A stretch of 64,000 nucleotides of DNA from Vibrio gallicus (GCF_024346875.1 NZ_AP024871.1:1178001-1242000); one strand, 5' to 3'. Shown: positions 35,442-45,216, numbered from the stretch's first letter. Numbers and translations: made by a program. The notes: generated by a model not told the origin, from the sequence alone.

Positions 35442-36194
35442 TTAGGCTGAGCGGCTGGCTCCGGCAAGCTTACCTAATGCATCATGGTCATTGATTGTGA
35501 TGTATTTGCCTTTTACAGATAAGATGTCTGATTTTTGGAAGCGACCGAGTAGGCGACTAATTGTCTCAACGGTTAAGCCTAAATAATTACCAATATCACC
35601 ACGGGTCATAGTCAGGCGAAATTCGCGAGGGCTGAATCCACGTTGAGAGAAGCGCTCTGATAGATTGTAAAGAAACGCAGCTAAACGTTCTTCTGCATTT
35701 TTCTTAGACAGTAGCAATATCATATCTTGATCGCCTTTAATCTCACTACTCATAAGGCGCATGATCTGTTGTCTAAGCTTTGGCATTTTACCAGATAGGT
35801 CATCCAAAATTTCGTATGGAATTTCACAAACCATTGAGGTTTCTAAGGCTTGTGCAAAGCTAGGGTGAGCGTTTGAATTAACCGCATCAAAGCCAACCAG
35901 GTCACCGGCTAGGTGGAACGCAGTGATTTGCTCATCACCTTGTTCTGTGATGGTGTAACTTTTTATTGTCCCAGAGCGAATCGCATAAAGTGATTTGAGT
36001 TCATCACCAGCTTTAAACAACTCTTGTCCTTTTTGGATCGGCTTTTTACGCTCTATGATTTGATCTAGTTGGTCTAGCTCATTGTCATTAAGCGTAAAAG
36101 GAATACAAAGTTGCGAGATACTACAATCTTGGCAGTGGATGGCACATCCACCAGATTGAACACGCGTAGCTGTTGGCTTGTCAGTGATAATCAT
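35442..36194 (-). CDS. fnr: Fumarate/nitrate reduction regulator FNR
   Basis: Oxygen-sensing CRP-family regulator that switches genes between aerobic and anaerobic growth through a 4Fe-4S cluster. 250 residues from ATG at 36194; an in-frame TTG three codons earlier is unlikely. The N-terminal block [17 protein letters not shown], with its cysteines, and the sensor-domain cysteine (SMVCEIP) match E. coli FNR almost exactly. The recognition helix ([14 protein letters not shown]) is identical in its contact residues E, S and R. An FNR-like box lies just upstream. It sits next to uspE and the cbb3 oxidase genes, an oxygen-response neighbourhood. Confidence 0.97.
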   Translation of the reverse strand: MIITDKPTATRVQSGGCAIHCQDCSISQLCIPFTLNDNELDQLDQIIERKKPIQKGQELFKAGDELKSLYAIRSGTIKSYTITEQGDEQITAFHLAGDLVGFDAVNSNAHPSFAQALETSMVCEIPYEILDDLSGKMPKLRQQIMRLMSSEIKGDQDMILLLSKKNAEERLAAFLYNLSERFSQRGFSPREFRLTMTRGDIGNYLGLTVETISRLLGRFQKSDILSVKGKYITINDHDALGKLAGASRSA

Positions 36195-36215
36195 AGGTCT
36201 CAATCGGCTTTAATC

Positions 36216-36229
36216 TTGATTTGCGTCAA
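36216..36229 (-). promoter_or_regulatory. FNR-like box upstream of fnr
   Basis: Read on the plus strand, TTGAT-TTGC-GTCAA has one mismatch to the FNR consensus TTGAT-N4-ATCAA. It lies 22 nt before the fnr start codon, a place suited to repression of its own promoter, as known for E. coli fnr. Confidence 0.55.
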
Positions 36230-36336
36230 TATATTACCATTCCTAGCCATTAAAAGGTAGTACAATTAGTTGCGTAAAACCTCAGTTTTCACGTGCTATA
36301 GACTCAAAATCATTATGCAAAAAAAGTGTCTAGCCA

Positions 36337-36999
36337 TTAAATATGAAAAATACTTGTTACTGAGTATAGTCCATAGACAATCATAATGATGCCAAATACC
36401 CTTCGGCTACTTGGCTTACGCAAGGCAGATGTGATATTGGTGGCACCATTACTTATGGTTAGCATTGCCGGTAGGGTTCCAAGCCCGAATGCCCCCATTA
36501 TGAGCACGCCATTTACTGCGCCGCCTGATATTGCCGCCCAGCTGATCATGGAATAAACCATACCGCATGGTATCCACCCCCAAATAAAACCTAGGGGAAA
36601 AGCATACCAACGCGAACGTAGTGGCATGAGTTTGCTGGCACAAGGGGATATGAGCTTCCATACTCTTTGCCCGAGTTTTTCCACATACAGCAAGCCATTC
36701 CACCAACCAGTGAGATAGAAACCAAGTGCTAAAATAAACAGCGCGGCAATCACACGCAGTACAAATAGCCCGTAATTGAAACCAAATAGTTGTACACCAC
36801 TGGCAATTGCGCCACCAATAACCGCGCCCATAATAAGATATGAGCTAATGCGACCTAGGTTATACAGCAGTGAGACCTGAAATTTATTGTGCTTGCCATT
36901 GAGCGCAATTGCACTGGCAATACCACCACACATGCCAATGCAGTGGCCGGCTCCGAGTAGGCCAACTAAAAAGGCACCCAGCCAATCAATGTTCTGCAT
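36337..36999 (-). CDS. TauE/SafE-family membrane protein of the cbb3 assembly cluster
   Basis: 220 residues from ATG at 36999; an in-frame TTG at 37041 lies inside ccoS. Six or so membrane helices. The first has GAGHCIGMCGGIASAIAL, a pattern with two cysteines and a histidine seen in the TauE/SafE-like proteins found next to ccoS, which may handle copper or another metal for the oxidase. The start overlaps the ccoS stop by 14 nt, so it belongs to the same operon. Substrate not established. Confidence 0.82.
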   Translation of the reverse strand: MQNIDWLGAFLVGLLGAGHCIGMCGGIASAIALNGKHNKFQVSLLYNLGRISSYLIMGAVIGGAIASGVQLFGFNYGLFVLRVIAALFILALGFYLTGWWNGLLYVEKLGQRVWKLISPCASKLMPLRSRWYAFPLGFIWGWIPCGMVYSMISWAAISGGAVNGVLIMGAFGLGTLPAMLTISNGATNITSALRKPSSRRVFGIIMIVYGLYSVTSIFHI

Positions 37000-37168
37000 C
37001 TGACTTATCTGTTGTGGACTTTTTAGGAAGGTCGTCTTCAAACAAAATATTATGTCCCTGACGATCTAAGTCTTCAAATTGCTCACTTTTAACCGCCCAA
37101 AGAAATACGGCTATCGCCACTGCGACGAGTACCATGGCTATCGGTATCAGAATGTATAAGCTTTCCAT
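36986..37168 (-). CDS. ccoS: cbb3-type oxidase assembly protein CcoS
   Basis: 60 residues. One N-terminal membrane helix (MESLYILIPIAMVLVAVAIAVFLWAVKSEQFEDLD) followed by a charged tail. The FxWAVKSxQFEDLDxxG pattern is the CcoS signature. CcoS is required for heme and copper insertion into the cbb3 oxidase. The gene overlaps the end of ccoI by 80 nt in another frame and the following TauE/SafE gene by 14 nt, a tightly packed operon. Confidence 0.93.
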   Translation of the reverse strand: MESLYILIPIAMVLVAVAIAVFLWAVKSEQFEDLDRQGHNILFEDDLPKKSTTDKSDAEH

Positions 37169-39530
37169 CAGTCTTTAATAACCTTAATGAATTGGTGACA
37201 ACAATTATCGAACTTGCAGACATTCCAACAACCGCAATATATGGGGCAACGAGTCCTGCTACGGCAAGAGGCAAGATAAGCAGGTTGTAGCCCAACGACC
37301 ATGCTAAATTCTCACGAATAATCTTACGTGTTTTTAGAGCCAATTGACGTGCGGCGATCAATTTATCTAACCGATCTCCCAACAAAACCATATCAGCTGA
37401 TGATTTGGCTACATCAGTACCGCCTCCCATGGCAACTGAAAGGTGTGCGCCAGCTAAAGTTGGAGCATCATTGATACCATCACCTATCATCATGGTGATT
37501 TGCTGGTTAGGCAGTGATTGCAAGTAATCGAGCTTACCTTGTGGGGACACACCGCTAACAACCGTATCTATATTAAGCTTATCCGCAATAGGGCTCGCAT
37601 TTTGTTGGCTATCTCCAGTTAGTAGAGTGGTTTTGATACCCAATTGTTTAATTTTACTGATAAATTCGATACTGCTTTCACGCAATGGATCGGTATAAGT
37701 AAATGTCGCTATAAGCTTATTGTCCAGGCTCATATATACGGTCTGCGGGCAGCTGTTAATGTCAGTTGGTGCGACAAACTTATAGCTTCCAATCTTACAT
37801 GCTCGGCCTTTGTAATCACCACTTAGCCCTAAACCTATATGGTTATCAACATTATCTATTTCTATATTTTTGTCCGCATATGGCTTGAATGCGCTGGCAA
37901 TAGGGTGATTGGCATGAGCTTCAATGCTGGCAGCGATAGCAAGCACCTCTCGCTTGGTCATCGAATTGAGTACTTCAGTATGGCTAAGTGACACCTTTCC
38001 TTCGGTAAGAGTGCCGGTTTTATCTACTATTAAATGATTTACTTTACACAAGGTTTCAATAGCGTGAGATTTACGCAGTAAAAGCCCAAGGCTACTCATT
38101 CGCGATGTACCGCAGGTAATTGCGGTTGGGGTAGCAAGAGATAGTGCACATGGACAGGTCGCCACCAAAACCGCTAGCATTATCCAAAACGCATCGTCAG
38201 GCGCATTATAGTGCCAATAAATATAAGTAGCCGCTGAGATGATCAAGATAGCGGCAACAAAATATCGCGCAACAATGTCCGCTATTTCGGCGATTTTGGG
38301 CTTGCCAGATTGTGCTTGGTCTTGCAGTCGAACTATCTTAGCTATCATGCTCTCTTGATTACGACAATTGACTTCCAATACAAAGGTTTGCTCGCCATTT
38401 ACTGTCCCAGCAAATACATTGTCAGAGAGCTCTTTTTTGACGTGCAGGGATTCACCAGTCAACATTGATTCGTCAACAAACACCTCTCGGTCAATAACAA
38501 TCCCATCGGCAGGTACATGTTCACCGGCAAGAACGCGAACCCGATCACCGATGTTTAGATTTTTAACTGGTACTTGCTCACCATTTTGTAAGGTAGCCAT
38601 TGCGGGTATCAGCTTAAGCAAGTTCGCACTAGCGGCAGCCGCTTTGCGTCGTGCTCTCATTTCTAGGAAACGACCGAGTAATAAGAAAAAGGTAAACATG
38701 GAGATAGATTCAAAGAACACCTCACCACTTTGAGTGAAGGTCGCGATAAGACTCGCTATATAGGCAAAGATCAATGCTAAAGAAACGGGCACATCCATGC
38801 CTAAGGTTCTCGCTTTTAAACTGCGCCACGCGTTAAGGTAGAAAGGCAGCGCAGAGTAGAGCAATACCGGAGTTGCAAAGATAAGGCTTACGAATCGAAA
38901 ATAGTGTTTAAACTCAGGCTCAAGATTACCAAACACCTCAAGGTATAAAGCAACGGCCAGCATCATGACCTGCATGGTTGCTAATCCTGCGATACCAAGG
39001 CGATAGAGGTACTGTTTCATTGAGCGATAATAGGTTTCTTCTTGTTTATCGGCTTCAAACGGGGCGGCTTTGTAACCTAAGCGATGAATGGCGCTCAACA
39101 GTTCGCTCAGTTTTGCTTCTCGGCGGTCCCATGCCAGTATTGCTCGGTGAGTTGCGGTATTGACATGAATGCGAACCACACCCTTATGGGTGTTAATTTG
39201 CTTTTCTATCAACCATGCACAGGCTGCACAGGACACACCATCAAGTGACAATGTCACTTCTGATGTGTGTTCATCATTACGCACGAATTCAGATTGTATC
39301 TGCTCATTGTCGTAATGAATGAGGGACTGCAATTGCTCTGGAACTAGGTCAACCCTTTCGGCTTTTTCCGTTCGATACTGATAATAGGAAACAAGCCCGC
39401 TATCTACGATAGTTTGAGCCACCGATTCGCATCCAGGGCAACACATTTGGCGAGGTTCACCTAAGATAGTGACGCTAAAGGTCGTGTTGGCTGGTATCTC
39501 TTCACCGCAGTGATAACACGATTTTGTCAT
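37089..39530 (-). CDS. ccoI: Copper-exporting P-type ATPase CcoI (FixI)
   Basis: Inner-membrane P1B ATPase delivering copper for the cbb3 oxidase. 813 residues. An N-terminal cysteine-rich knuckle (C5-x2-C8 and C30-C31-x2-C34) is followed by a heavy-metal domain with C101-AA-C104, then eight membrane helices. TGES phosphatase loop, C459-P-C461 ion site, phosphorylated D503 in DKTGT, and GDGINDAP hinge are all present. The last ~26 codons overlap ccoS; the tail after SLRLLK is therefore unusual. A perfect matS lies within the gene. Confidence 0.95.
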   Translation of the reverse strand: MTKSCYHCGEEIPANTTFSVTILGEPRQMCCPGCESVAQTIVDSGLVSYYQYRTEKAERVDLVPEQLQSLIHYDNEQIQSEFVRNDEHTSEVTLSLDGVSCAACAWLIEKQINTHKGVVRIHVNTATHRAILAWDRREAKLSELLSAIHRLGYKAAPFEADKQEETYYRSMKQYLYRLGIAGLATMQVMMLAVALYLEVFGNLEPEFKHYFRFVSLIFATPVLLYSALPFYLNAWRSLKARTLGMDVPVSLALIFAYIASLIATFTQSGEVFFESISMFTFFLLLGRFLEMRARRKAAAASANLLKLIPAMATLQNGEQVPVKNLNIGDRVRVLAGEHVPADGIVIDREVFVDESMLTGESLHVKKELSDNVFAGTVNGEQTFVLEVNCRNQESMIAKIVRLQDQAQSGKPKIAEIADIVARYFVAAILIISAATYIYWHYNAPDDAFWIMLAVLVATCPCALSLATPTAITCGTSRMSSLGLLLRKSHAIETLCKVNHLIVDKTGTLTEGKVSLSHTEVLNSMTKREVLAIAASIEAHANHPIASAFKPYADKNIEIDNVDNHIGLGLSGDYKGRACKIGSYKFVAPTDINSCPQTVYMSLDNKLIATFTYTDPLRESSIEFISKIKQLGIKTTLLTGDSQQNASPIADKLNIDTVVSGVSPQGKLDYLQSLPNQQITMMIGDGINDAPTLAGAHLSVAMGGGTDVAKSSADMVLLGDRLDKLIAARQLALKTRKIIRENLAWSLGYNLLILPLAVAGLVAPYIAVVGMSASSIIVVTNSLRLLKTDGKLIHSDTDSHGTRRSGDSRISLGG
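39245..39257. other. matS site inside ccoI
   Basis: GTGACAATGTCAC matches the consensus perfectly. It lies 6.1 kb left of dif. Confidence 0.87.
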
Positions 39531-39537
39531 GGCAATT

Positions 39538-40017
39538 CTACTTCATCAATGGAACAGGTTGGCTACTTGGAAAGGTCATTCGACCTTGTATTAACCATTT
39601 TTGGTCATGTGGCATTAGCTCAATAAACCAAGGGCCATTGAGTGGCGACTCAAGTTCTATCTTATATACACCTGATGCGTTTGCTGTTGCGAGCACATTA
39701 AAATCTCTATCCGGCAAGGTTCTGTGTGAAAACTCAACGTTTAGAGCGGGATAGTTGGCTAATACGCCCTTATCAAGCTCAATGATGATTTGCTTGTCTT
39801 GTGAATAGACATTGGCACCTAGCTGCATCTCTTTAGCAACGTTGACGCGAGATAGGTCAACATTTATGCCTTTGCCTTTTTTATAGTAATCCTCAGAAAC
39901 GAGTGAAACGGTATGTTGCGACAATATGTATACTCGAAGAAGAGTACCGAACACGGTGGTTAGAATAAGAAGGAGTATGAACCAAGCCCAAAACTGCTTG
40001 TACCAAGGCTGTACCAT
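39538..40017 (-). CDS. ccoH: cbb3 oxidase assembly protein CcoH (FixH)
   Basis: 159 residues. One N-terminal membrane helix (WYKQFWAWFILLLILTTVFGTLLRVYIL), then a periplasmic beta-sandwich with YYKKGKGIN near residue 45, the FixH mark, and GPWFIELMPHDQKWLIQGRM near the end. CcoH associates with the cbb3 complex during assembly. The stop lies seven bases before the ccoI start, so ccoH-ccoI-ccoS-TauE/SafE form one operon. It starts after the terminator of ccoNOQP and so needs read-through or its own promoter. Confidence 0.92.
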   Translation of the reverse strand: MVQPWYKQFWAWFILLLILTTVFGTLLRVYILSQHTVSLVSEDYYKKGKGINVDLSRVNVAKEMQLGANVYSQDKQIIIELDKGVLANYPALNVEFSHRTLPDRDFNVLATANASGVYKIELESPLNGPWFIELMPHDQKWLIQGRMTFPSSQPVPLMK

Positions 40018-40054
40018 GAAAAAATCTCTGAAGGTATATATGATTAGACATTGT

Positions 40055-40086
40055 AAAAAAAAACAGCCTCTAATACAGAGGCTGTT
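40055..40086 (-). terminator. Rho-independent terminator after ccoP
   Basis: AACAGCCTCT (40062-40071) pairs with AGAGGCTGTT (40077-40086). On the minus strand it is followed by nine T. It separates the structural genes ccoNOQP from the assembly genes ccoHIS. Confidence 0.9.
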
Positions 40087-40105
40087 GTCTGATTATTACT
40101 ACTTG

Positions 40106-41086
40106 TTACTCATTATTTTGCTTACTTAGACCCCATACATAGGCAGAAACAAGTTGAACTTTTTCAGGTCCAAGTATGTCTTTCCATGCTGGCATGACGC
40201 CTTGGCGTCCATTGGCAACAGTTTCAGTTACCGCGTCACGTGAATCACCGTATAACCAGATATTGTCAGTTAAATCTGGTGCGCCTAATGCAGGGTTGCC
40301 TTTACCATCGGTACCATGACACGCCGCACATACAACAAAGCGCGCTTTACCCGCCGCAGCTTCACGGGCATTGACCTTGCGTCCTGATAGGCTAAGGGTA
40401 TAGCTCACTACCTCTTGTACGCCCGCTTCACCCAGAACATCAATCCATGCTGGCATTTCGCCAATGCGGCCATCCATTACAGTGGTAACAATAGCTTCAG
40501 GCTCACCACCGTATAGCCATGCATTGTCTGTCAGATTTGGAAAGCCGACTAAACCACGTGCATCAGAACCATGACATTGTGAGCAGTTTTGTAAGAATAG
40601 GGCTTGTCCTACCTTTACTGCATCACTATTCGCTGCAATCTCTTCAATAGAGCGCAGAGATGTACCATCATCACTCATTGCTAAGCGGTTAAACGCTTCA
40701 CCAAAGTAGGCATCGGCATCAGCAAGTTCTTTTGCGTACTGATTTAGGTGCTTCTCTTGTTGAGCACGAGCTACAGACGCCTTTGACTCTTCAAGACTGG
40801 TTACGGTTTGGTCTGAACTTTGCCAGCCCAATAAACCTTTGTAATTACCTAGACCTGGGTAGAGCGCAAGATAAATAACGGCGAAGATAAAGGTACCGAT
40901 AAAGAGGTAGCTCCACCATTTCGGTAAGTCATTATTGAGCTCACGAATACCATCGTATTCATGTCCCATATCTTCACCGACAGGCACGCCCATTTTGTCT
41001 TTAATACACCATCTTAAAATAATGGCGATACCGACTAGGGTGCCGACAGTAATAATGGTGATCCAGAGACTCCAAAATGTTGTCAT
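40106..41086 (-). CDS. ccoP: cbb3 cytochrome c oxidase subunit III CcoP (dihaem)
   Basis: 326 residues. Two N-terminal membrane helices (about 5-25 and 57-78) followed by two c-type cytochrome domains. Haem sites are C168-S-Q-C171-H172 and C253-A-A-C256-H257, with axial methionines in GEMPAW and GVMPAW. It carries electrons toward CcoO and CcoN from soluble cytochrome c. The ATG overlaps the ccoQ stop by one base (TAATG). Confidence 0.97.
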   Translation of the reverse strand: MTTFWSLWITIITVGTLVGIAIILRWCIKDKMGVPVGEDMGHEYDGIRELNNDLPKWWSYLFIGTFIFAVIYLALYPGLGNYKGLLGWQSSDQTVTSLEESKASVARAQQEKHLNQYAKELADADAYFGEAFNRLAMSDDGTSLRSIEEIAANSDAVKVGQALFLQNCSQCHGSDARGLVGFPNLTDNAWLYGGEPEAIVTTVMDGRIGEMPAWIDVLGEAGVQEVVSYTLSLSGRKVNAREAAAGKARFVVCAACHGTDGKGNPALGAPDLTDNIWLYGDSRDAVTETVANGRQGVMPAWKDILGPEKVQLVSAYVWGLSKQNNE

Positions 41087-41259
41087 TATTTAGTCACTCC
41101 ATGATCGTTACTTTCTTTTTTCTGCTCATCAGCAAAGATAAGGTTGGCATCTTCGTCAAAGCGAGCCTTACGGTTTTTACCGTAAGCCCACCAAACAACG
41201 CCAGCAAAGCTAATAAACAGAAGCAAGGTCCAAATGCTGTGAATAGTGCTAATTTCCAT
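41086..41259 (-). CDS. ccoQ: cbb3 oxidase subunit IV CcoQ
   Basis: 57 residues: MEISTIHSIWTLLLFISFAGV, then VWWAYGKNRKARFDEDANLIF and a charged tail. One membrane helix and the WAYGKNRKARFDEDA motif are diagnostic of CcoQ/FixQ, which stabilises the complex. AGGAG precedes the ATG by about eight bases. It lies between ccoO (10 nt away) and ccoP (one-base overlap). Confidence 0.93.
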   Translation of the reverse strand: MEISTIHSIWTLLLFISFAGVVWWAYGKNRKARFDEDANLIFADEQKKESNDHGVTK

Positions 41260-41269
41260 TACTCACTCC

Positions 41270-41890
41270 TTACTTCATTGCGTGGCCAAGGGACTGCAAG
41301 TATGCAATTAATGCATCCATCTCGGTTTTACCCGCGACGTCTTGCTGTGCGCTAGCGACTTGTTCATCTGTATATGGGACACCAAAGTTATTCTTGAATA
41401 TCTCAAGCTTTCTTTGAGTGTGTTTACCATCGAGTACATTCTCTTCAAGCCATGGGAAACCAGGCATGTTTGACTCAGGTACTAGCTCACGTGGATTGAT
41501 TAAATGTACACGGTGCCATTCATCAGAATAACGACCACCCACACGAGCTAGATCAGGTCCAGTACGCTTAGACCCCCAAAGGAAAGGGTGCTCCCATACG
41601 TGTTCACCAGCAACGGAATAGTGACCGTAACGCTCTGTTTCTGAACGGAATGGACGAATCATCTGACTGTGACAGACATTACACCCCTCACGAATGTAGA
41701 CATCGCGTCCTTCCATCTCCAGCGCGCTATATACACGCAGGTTTTGAACCGGCTCTGTGGTTTGCTTTTGGAACAATAGTGGCGTGATCTCCACCAGTGC
41801 GCCTAAGCTAATTGCAAAGATGATAAGAATCGCCATTAAGCCGACGTTCTTCTCAACTAGTTCGTGGCGATTGTTCGAATTGTTAGCCAT
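41270..41890 (-). CDS. ccoO: cbb3 cytochrome c oxidase subunit II CcoO (monohaem)
   Basis: 206 residues. One N-terminal membrane helix (about 13-38, [23 protein letters not shown]), then a c-type cytochrome domain with C70-N-V-C73-H74 and the Met ligand region [11 protein letters not shown]. The [28 protein letters not shown] block is the family signature. It relays electrons to the catalytic subunit CcoN, which is encoded 11 nt upstream. Confidence 0.97.
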   Translation of the reverse strand: MANNSNNRHELVEKNVGLMAILIIFAISLGALVEITPLLFQKQTTEPVQNLRVYSALEMEGRDVYIREGCNVCHSQMIRPFRSETERYGHYSVAGEHVWEHPFLWGSKRTGPDLARVGGRYSDEWHRVHLINPRELVPESNMPGFPWLEENVLDGKHTQRKLEIFKNNFGVPYTDEQVASAQQDVAGKTEMDALIAYLQSLGHAMK

Positions 41891-41901
41891 TTCGTCATCT
41901 C

Positions 41902-43329
41902 CTATGCTGGTTGAGGCGCAGCTTTTAAGCTCGCTTTAGGTGCAGTAATGGTCTTGTAGGTGTTGTAAGCCATCAAGAACATGCCAGCAAAGAAGATGGC
42001 ACCACCAATGAATCGGACCGTATAGTACGGATAAGAAGCCTGAACTGACTCTACAAAGCTGTAGGTCAAAGTGCCGTCTGGGTTAACGCTACGCCACATT
42101 AGGCCTTGCATCACACCTGAAATCCACATTGCTACAATGTAAAGTACAGTACCCACTGTCGCTAGCCAGAAGTGCACGTTGATCATGCTAACTGAGTACA
42201 TGCGTTCTTGGTTAAATAGGCGAGGGATAAGATGATATACCGAACCGATAGAAACCATGGCAACCCAACCTAAAGCACCTGAGTGTACGTGTCCGATAGT
42301 CCAGTCAGTGTAGTGAGACAATGCATTTACGGTTTTAATAGACATCATTGGCCCTTCAAAGGTAGACATACCATAGAAAGACAGCGATACGATCAAGAAG
42401 CGTAATATAGGGTCATAGCGAAGCTTATGCCAGGCACCAGATAGGGTCATGATACCGTTGATCATGCCACCCCAAGACGGAGCGAACAGAACCAATGACA
42501 TCACCATACCTAGAGACTGAGTCCAGTCAGGAAGCGCTGTATAGTGTAGGTGGTGTGGACCAGCCCAGATATAAAGAGAAACCAACGCCCAGAAGTGAAC
42601 AATAGACAAGCGATAAGAGTAAACTGGACGCTCAGCTTGTTTTGGTACGAAGTAATACATCATACCAAGGAAGCCGGCTGTCAAAAGGAAGCCTACCGCG
42701 TTGTGTCCATACCACCACTGAATCATAGCGTCGACCGCACCAGAATACATGGAGTAAGATTTCATGCCATGTACTGGAACTGCCATACTATTTACTATGT
42801 GTAGCACTGCAACGGTTAAGATAAACGCGCCAAAGAACCAATTCGCAACATAAATATGCGATGTTTTGCGTTTTATCATGGTTCCAAAGAACACAATTGC
42901 GTATGCCACCCAAACGATAGCTATTGCTATATCGATTGGCCATTCTAGTTCTGCATACTCTTTACCCGATGTGTAACCGAGTGGTAGAGAGATAGCGGCG
43001 GCCAATATGATGGCTTGCCAACCCCAGAATGTGAAGGCGACCAATGGTCCACCAAAAAGTCGCGCTTGGCAGGTCCGCTGTACTACGTAATAAGACGTAG
43101 CGAACAGGGCACTCGTACCGAACGCAAAAATAACCGCATTGGTATGAAGCGGTCTTAGTCGAGAATAGGTTAACCACGGTGTATCAAAGTTGAGTTGTGG
43201 CCAAACTAGTTGAGCGGCGATCAAAACACCTACACCCATGCCGACAATTCCCCATAGTATGGTAACTAGGGTAAACTGACGCACTACGGTGTAGTTGTAG
43301 TTATGTTCAAGCTGCTTTTCCTGGCTCAT
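41902..43329 (-). CDS. ccoN: cbb3 cytochrome c oxidase subunit I CcoN
   Basis: Catalytic haem-copper subunit with two b-type haems and CuB, reducing oxygen with high affinity under low oxygen. 475 residues, about 12 membrane helices. Conserved blocks include [13 protein letters not shown] (low-spin haem histidine), [11 protein letters not shown] (CuB histidine with the tyrosine-bearing helix nearby), [13 protein letters not shown] (two CuB histidines) and [14 protein letters not shown] (haem histidines). It is the first gene of ccoNOQP. No clear FNR box lies in the 255-nt promoter gap. Confidence 0.97.
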   Translation of the reverse strand: MSQEKQLEHNYNYTVVRQFTLVTILWGIVGMGVGVLIAAQLVWPQLNFDTPWLTYSRLRPLHTNAVIFAFGTSALFATSYYVVQRTCQARLFGGPLVAFTFWGWQAIILAAAISLPLGYTSGKEYAELEWPIDIAIAIVWVAYAIVFFGTMIKRKTSHIYVANWFFGAFILTVAVLHIVNSMAVPVHGMKSYSMYSGAVDAMIQWWYGHNAVGFLLTAGFLGMMYYFVPKQAERPVYSYRLSIVHFWALVSLYIWAGPHHLHYTALPDWTQSLGMVMSLVLFAPSWGGMINGIMTLSGAWHKLRYDPILRFLIVSLSFYGMSTFEGPMMSIKTVNALSHYTDWTIGHVHSGALGWVAMVSIGSVYHLIPRLFNQERMYSVSMINVHFWLATVGTVLYIVAMWISGVMQGLMWRSVNPDGTLTYSFVESVQASYPYYTVRFIGGAIFFAGMFLMAYNTYKTITAPKASLKAAPQPA

Positions 43330-43584
43330 TTACATGCTTCCAATTTCTTGTATTAACTACACTTCCTAACAAAACGCCAAAAATTGGCGCAACCACAAAT
43401 GTCACAAAAACGAAGAGAATATAACGGTTGTTGCTGTAGACTCTAAAAACCACTGTAAAAAGTGACATTTATTGCGGGAATTATACGTATTTAACATTTT
43501 AATGACAGGGACTTAACCGCACTAATGATCAGGTCAATCCCATTTAATGTTAAAAGTTTGAAGTTTGTTACAAAGGTAAGGTTT

Positions 43585-43761
43585 ATGGCTGCGGAAAAAT
43601 TAACCAAAGGTAGGCTAATTCAAATTCTAATTACGTTTATTGTACTTTTAGCTGCGTTCTTTTGGCGGAGTGCAACCCACAATGAATGCGTTACTGATGA
43701 CAACTCAAACGCCAGTGTTCATGGGCAGTGTGAGGTTTTCTCTGATGAGGGGAAATCATAA
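43585..43761 (+). CDS. Small single-pass membrane protein divergent from ccoN
   Basis: 58 residues from ATG at 43585 (GGTAAGG upstream); a longer frame from 43525 lacks a binding site. MAAEKLTKGRLIQ is followed by one membrane helix (ILITFIVLLAAFFWRSA) and a short tail with two cysteines (NECVTDD and GQCEVF) that would sit in the periplasm and could form a disulphide. Family not recognised. Its position opposite ccoN hints at a respiratory link but does not prove it. A hairpin begins at its stop codon. Confidence 0.65.
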   Translation: MAAEKLTKGRLIQILITFIVLLAAFFWRSATHNECVTDDNSNASVHGQCEVFSDEGKS

Positions 43762-43789
43762 GCCTCGCATCAATATAATGTGAGGCTTA
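43759..43789 (+). terminator. Terminator-like hairpin at the end of the small membrane protein gene
   Basis: TAAGCCTC (43759-43766) pairs with GAGGCTTA (43782-43789); the stop codon is part of the stem. Only a weak T-run follows. Confidence 0.45.
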
Positions 43790-44022
43790 TACACAAGAGA
43801 ATGCGTTATATTGAAAAGGGGTTGTAGTAGGTTATTTTTAACATATGTAGCGTACAGGAAAAATACCCGCATATTAATGGTATTAAATTGCATGTTATGC
43901 ACTGTAGGTTAATGTTAACTGCGGCGTAATCTTCGGTGATGGCGAGTAATTTTAAAACCCAAAGTAATTAAAATACTGAGTTGTAACCGCTTAGCTTATT
44001 AACTCGTCAAGTGGTGCCATAA

Positions 44023-45216
44023 CTATAGTTTTCTATCTCTAGCGGCAAAGCCTGAAAATACAGCACAAACAAGGCCAGTTGCTACGACAACACCAAGCGC
44101 CCAATTCCAGCTATGAGTAAACGCATGCACCATTCCAAGAATCGGCGGTCCAACGGTTGCAATCAGATAGCCTAAACTTTGTGACATGGCTGATAGTGCC
44201 GCAGCCTCATGGCTATTATTAGTACGTAGTCCAATAAAAGAGAGCGTAATAACAAACGTAGCGCAGTTACAAAAACCAAACAGTATTGTCCAAATTACTG
44301 CAAATTCAGGGGCTAGCATCAAGCCAATAACAGCACTAACAGTACCCAAAGCGGTGCAAAGGATCAGTATTTGAGAGCTCTTTAGCTTAGCAAGCAGTGG
44401 GATCAATACTAAGCCAGGCCAGATGGTAGCAAATTGCAGCAATCCATAAATATAACCGGCTTTAGCTTCGGCAAGCCCCGAATCGATTAATATCTTTGGA
44501 AGCCAGGCTGCAAACGCATAAAAGGTGATGGAATTAAACCCTAGAGCTAAGGTAACTTGCCATGCAATCTTGCTACGAAGCACCTTAGCTAAAGGCAATG
44601 ATGAGCTTTGGGATTGTGCGTTAGAGCTGCTTGGCTTTAACAGCCAAAAAATAAGAGCCGGTATCGTAAGGCAAAGATTAAATAGCAGCGCAAACTGCCA
44701 GCCTTGTAATGAGCTTGGATTCAAGTGGCTCAGAGGAACCATTAATGAGGAGGTAAGGGTTGAACCGAATCCCATAGAAAAGGTATATAGCGACGTCACT
44801 ATAGCGATGCGATAAGGATAGCTTTGCTTTACAGCAACAGGCAGTAAAACATTACCAATGGCCACACCAATTCCGATAAATACAGTACCAAGGCATAGCA
44901 GCGCAATATGTCCGGCGGAACGCAATCCAATACCAACCAAAATCGCAAACAAGGCAAAGCAAATACTTTTCTTAAGTTGTAGATACTTTAATAGAGGTAA
45001 AGCTAATGGCGAAATAAAGGCAAAGGTAAGCAGCGGTAATGAAGACAATAAACCGGTAATGGTTGTCGAAAGTTGTAACGACTCCATGATTTGTTCAAGT
45101 AAAGGCGCAAGACTGGTAAAGGGGCCTCTAAGGTTTGCGGCTAACAGTAAAATACCGATAATTGCTAGCCACGACGTAAACGGTATTTGTTGAGCACGGG
45201 AAGAATTTGTTTTCAT
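44023..45216 (-). CDS. MFS transporter of the CynX/NimT family
   Basis: 397 residues, about 12 membrane helices in two halves. NLRGPFTSLAPLLEQIMESLQLSTTITGLLSSLPLLTFA near the N-terminus and IGIGVAIGNVLLPVAVKQ in helix four are characteristic of the CynX/NimT branch (cyanate, nitroimidazole and related exporters). The substrate is unknown. It is the last gene on the left side of dif; its start codon is 150 bp from the site. Confidence 0.88.
   Translation of the reverse strand: MKTNSSRAQQIPFTSWLAIIGILLLAANLRGPFTSLAPLLEQIMESLQLSTTITGLLSSLPLLTFAFISPLALPLLKYLQLKKSICFALFAILVGIGLRSAGHIALLCLGTVFIGIGVAIGNVLLPVAVKQSYPYRIAIVTSLYTFSMGFGSTLTSSLMVPLSHLNPSSLQGWQFALLFNLCLTIPALIFWLLKPSSSNAQSQSSSLPLAKVLRSKIAWQVTLALGFNSITFYAFAAWLPKILIDSGLAEAKAGYIYGLLQFATIWPGLVLIPLLAKLKSSQILILCTALGTVSAVIGLMLAPEFAVIWTILFGFCNCATFVITLSFIGLRTNNSHEAAALSAMSQSLGYLIATVGPPILGMVHAFTHSWNWALGVVVATGLVCAVFSGFAARDRKL

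Noticed and set aside
43525..43538. FNR-like box before ccoN (ATGATCAGGTCAAT)
   Set aside because: Half-sites are only three bases apart and each carries a mismatch; FNR needs four.
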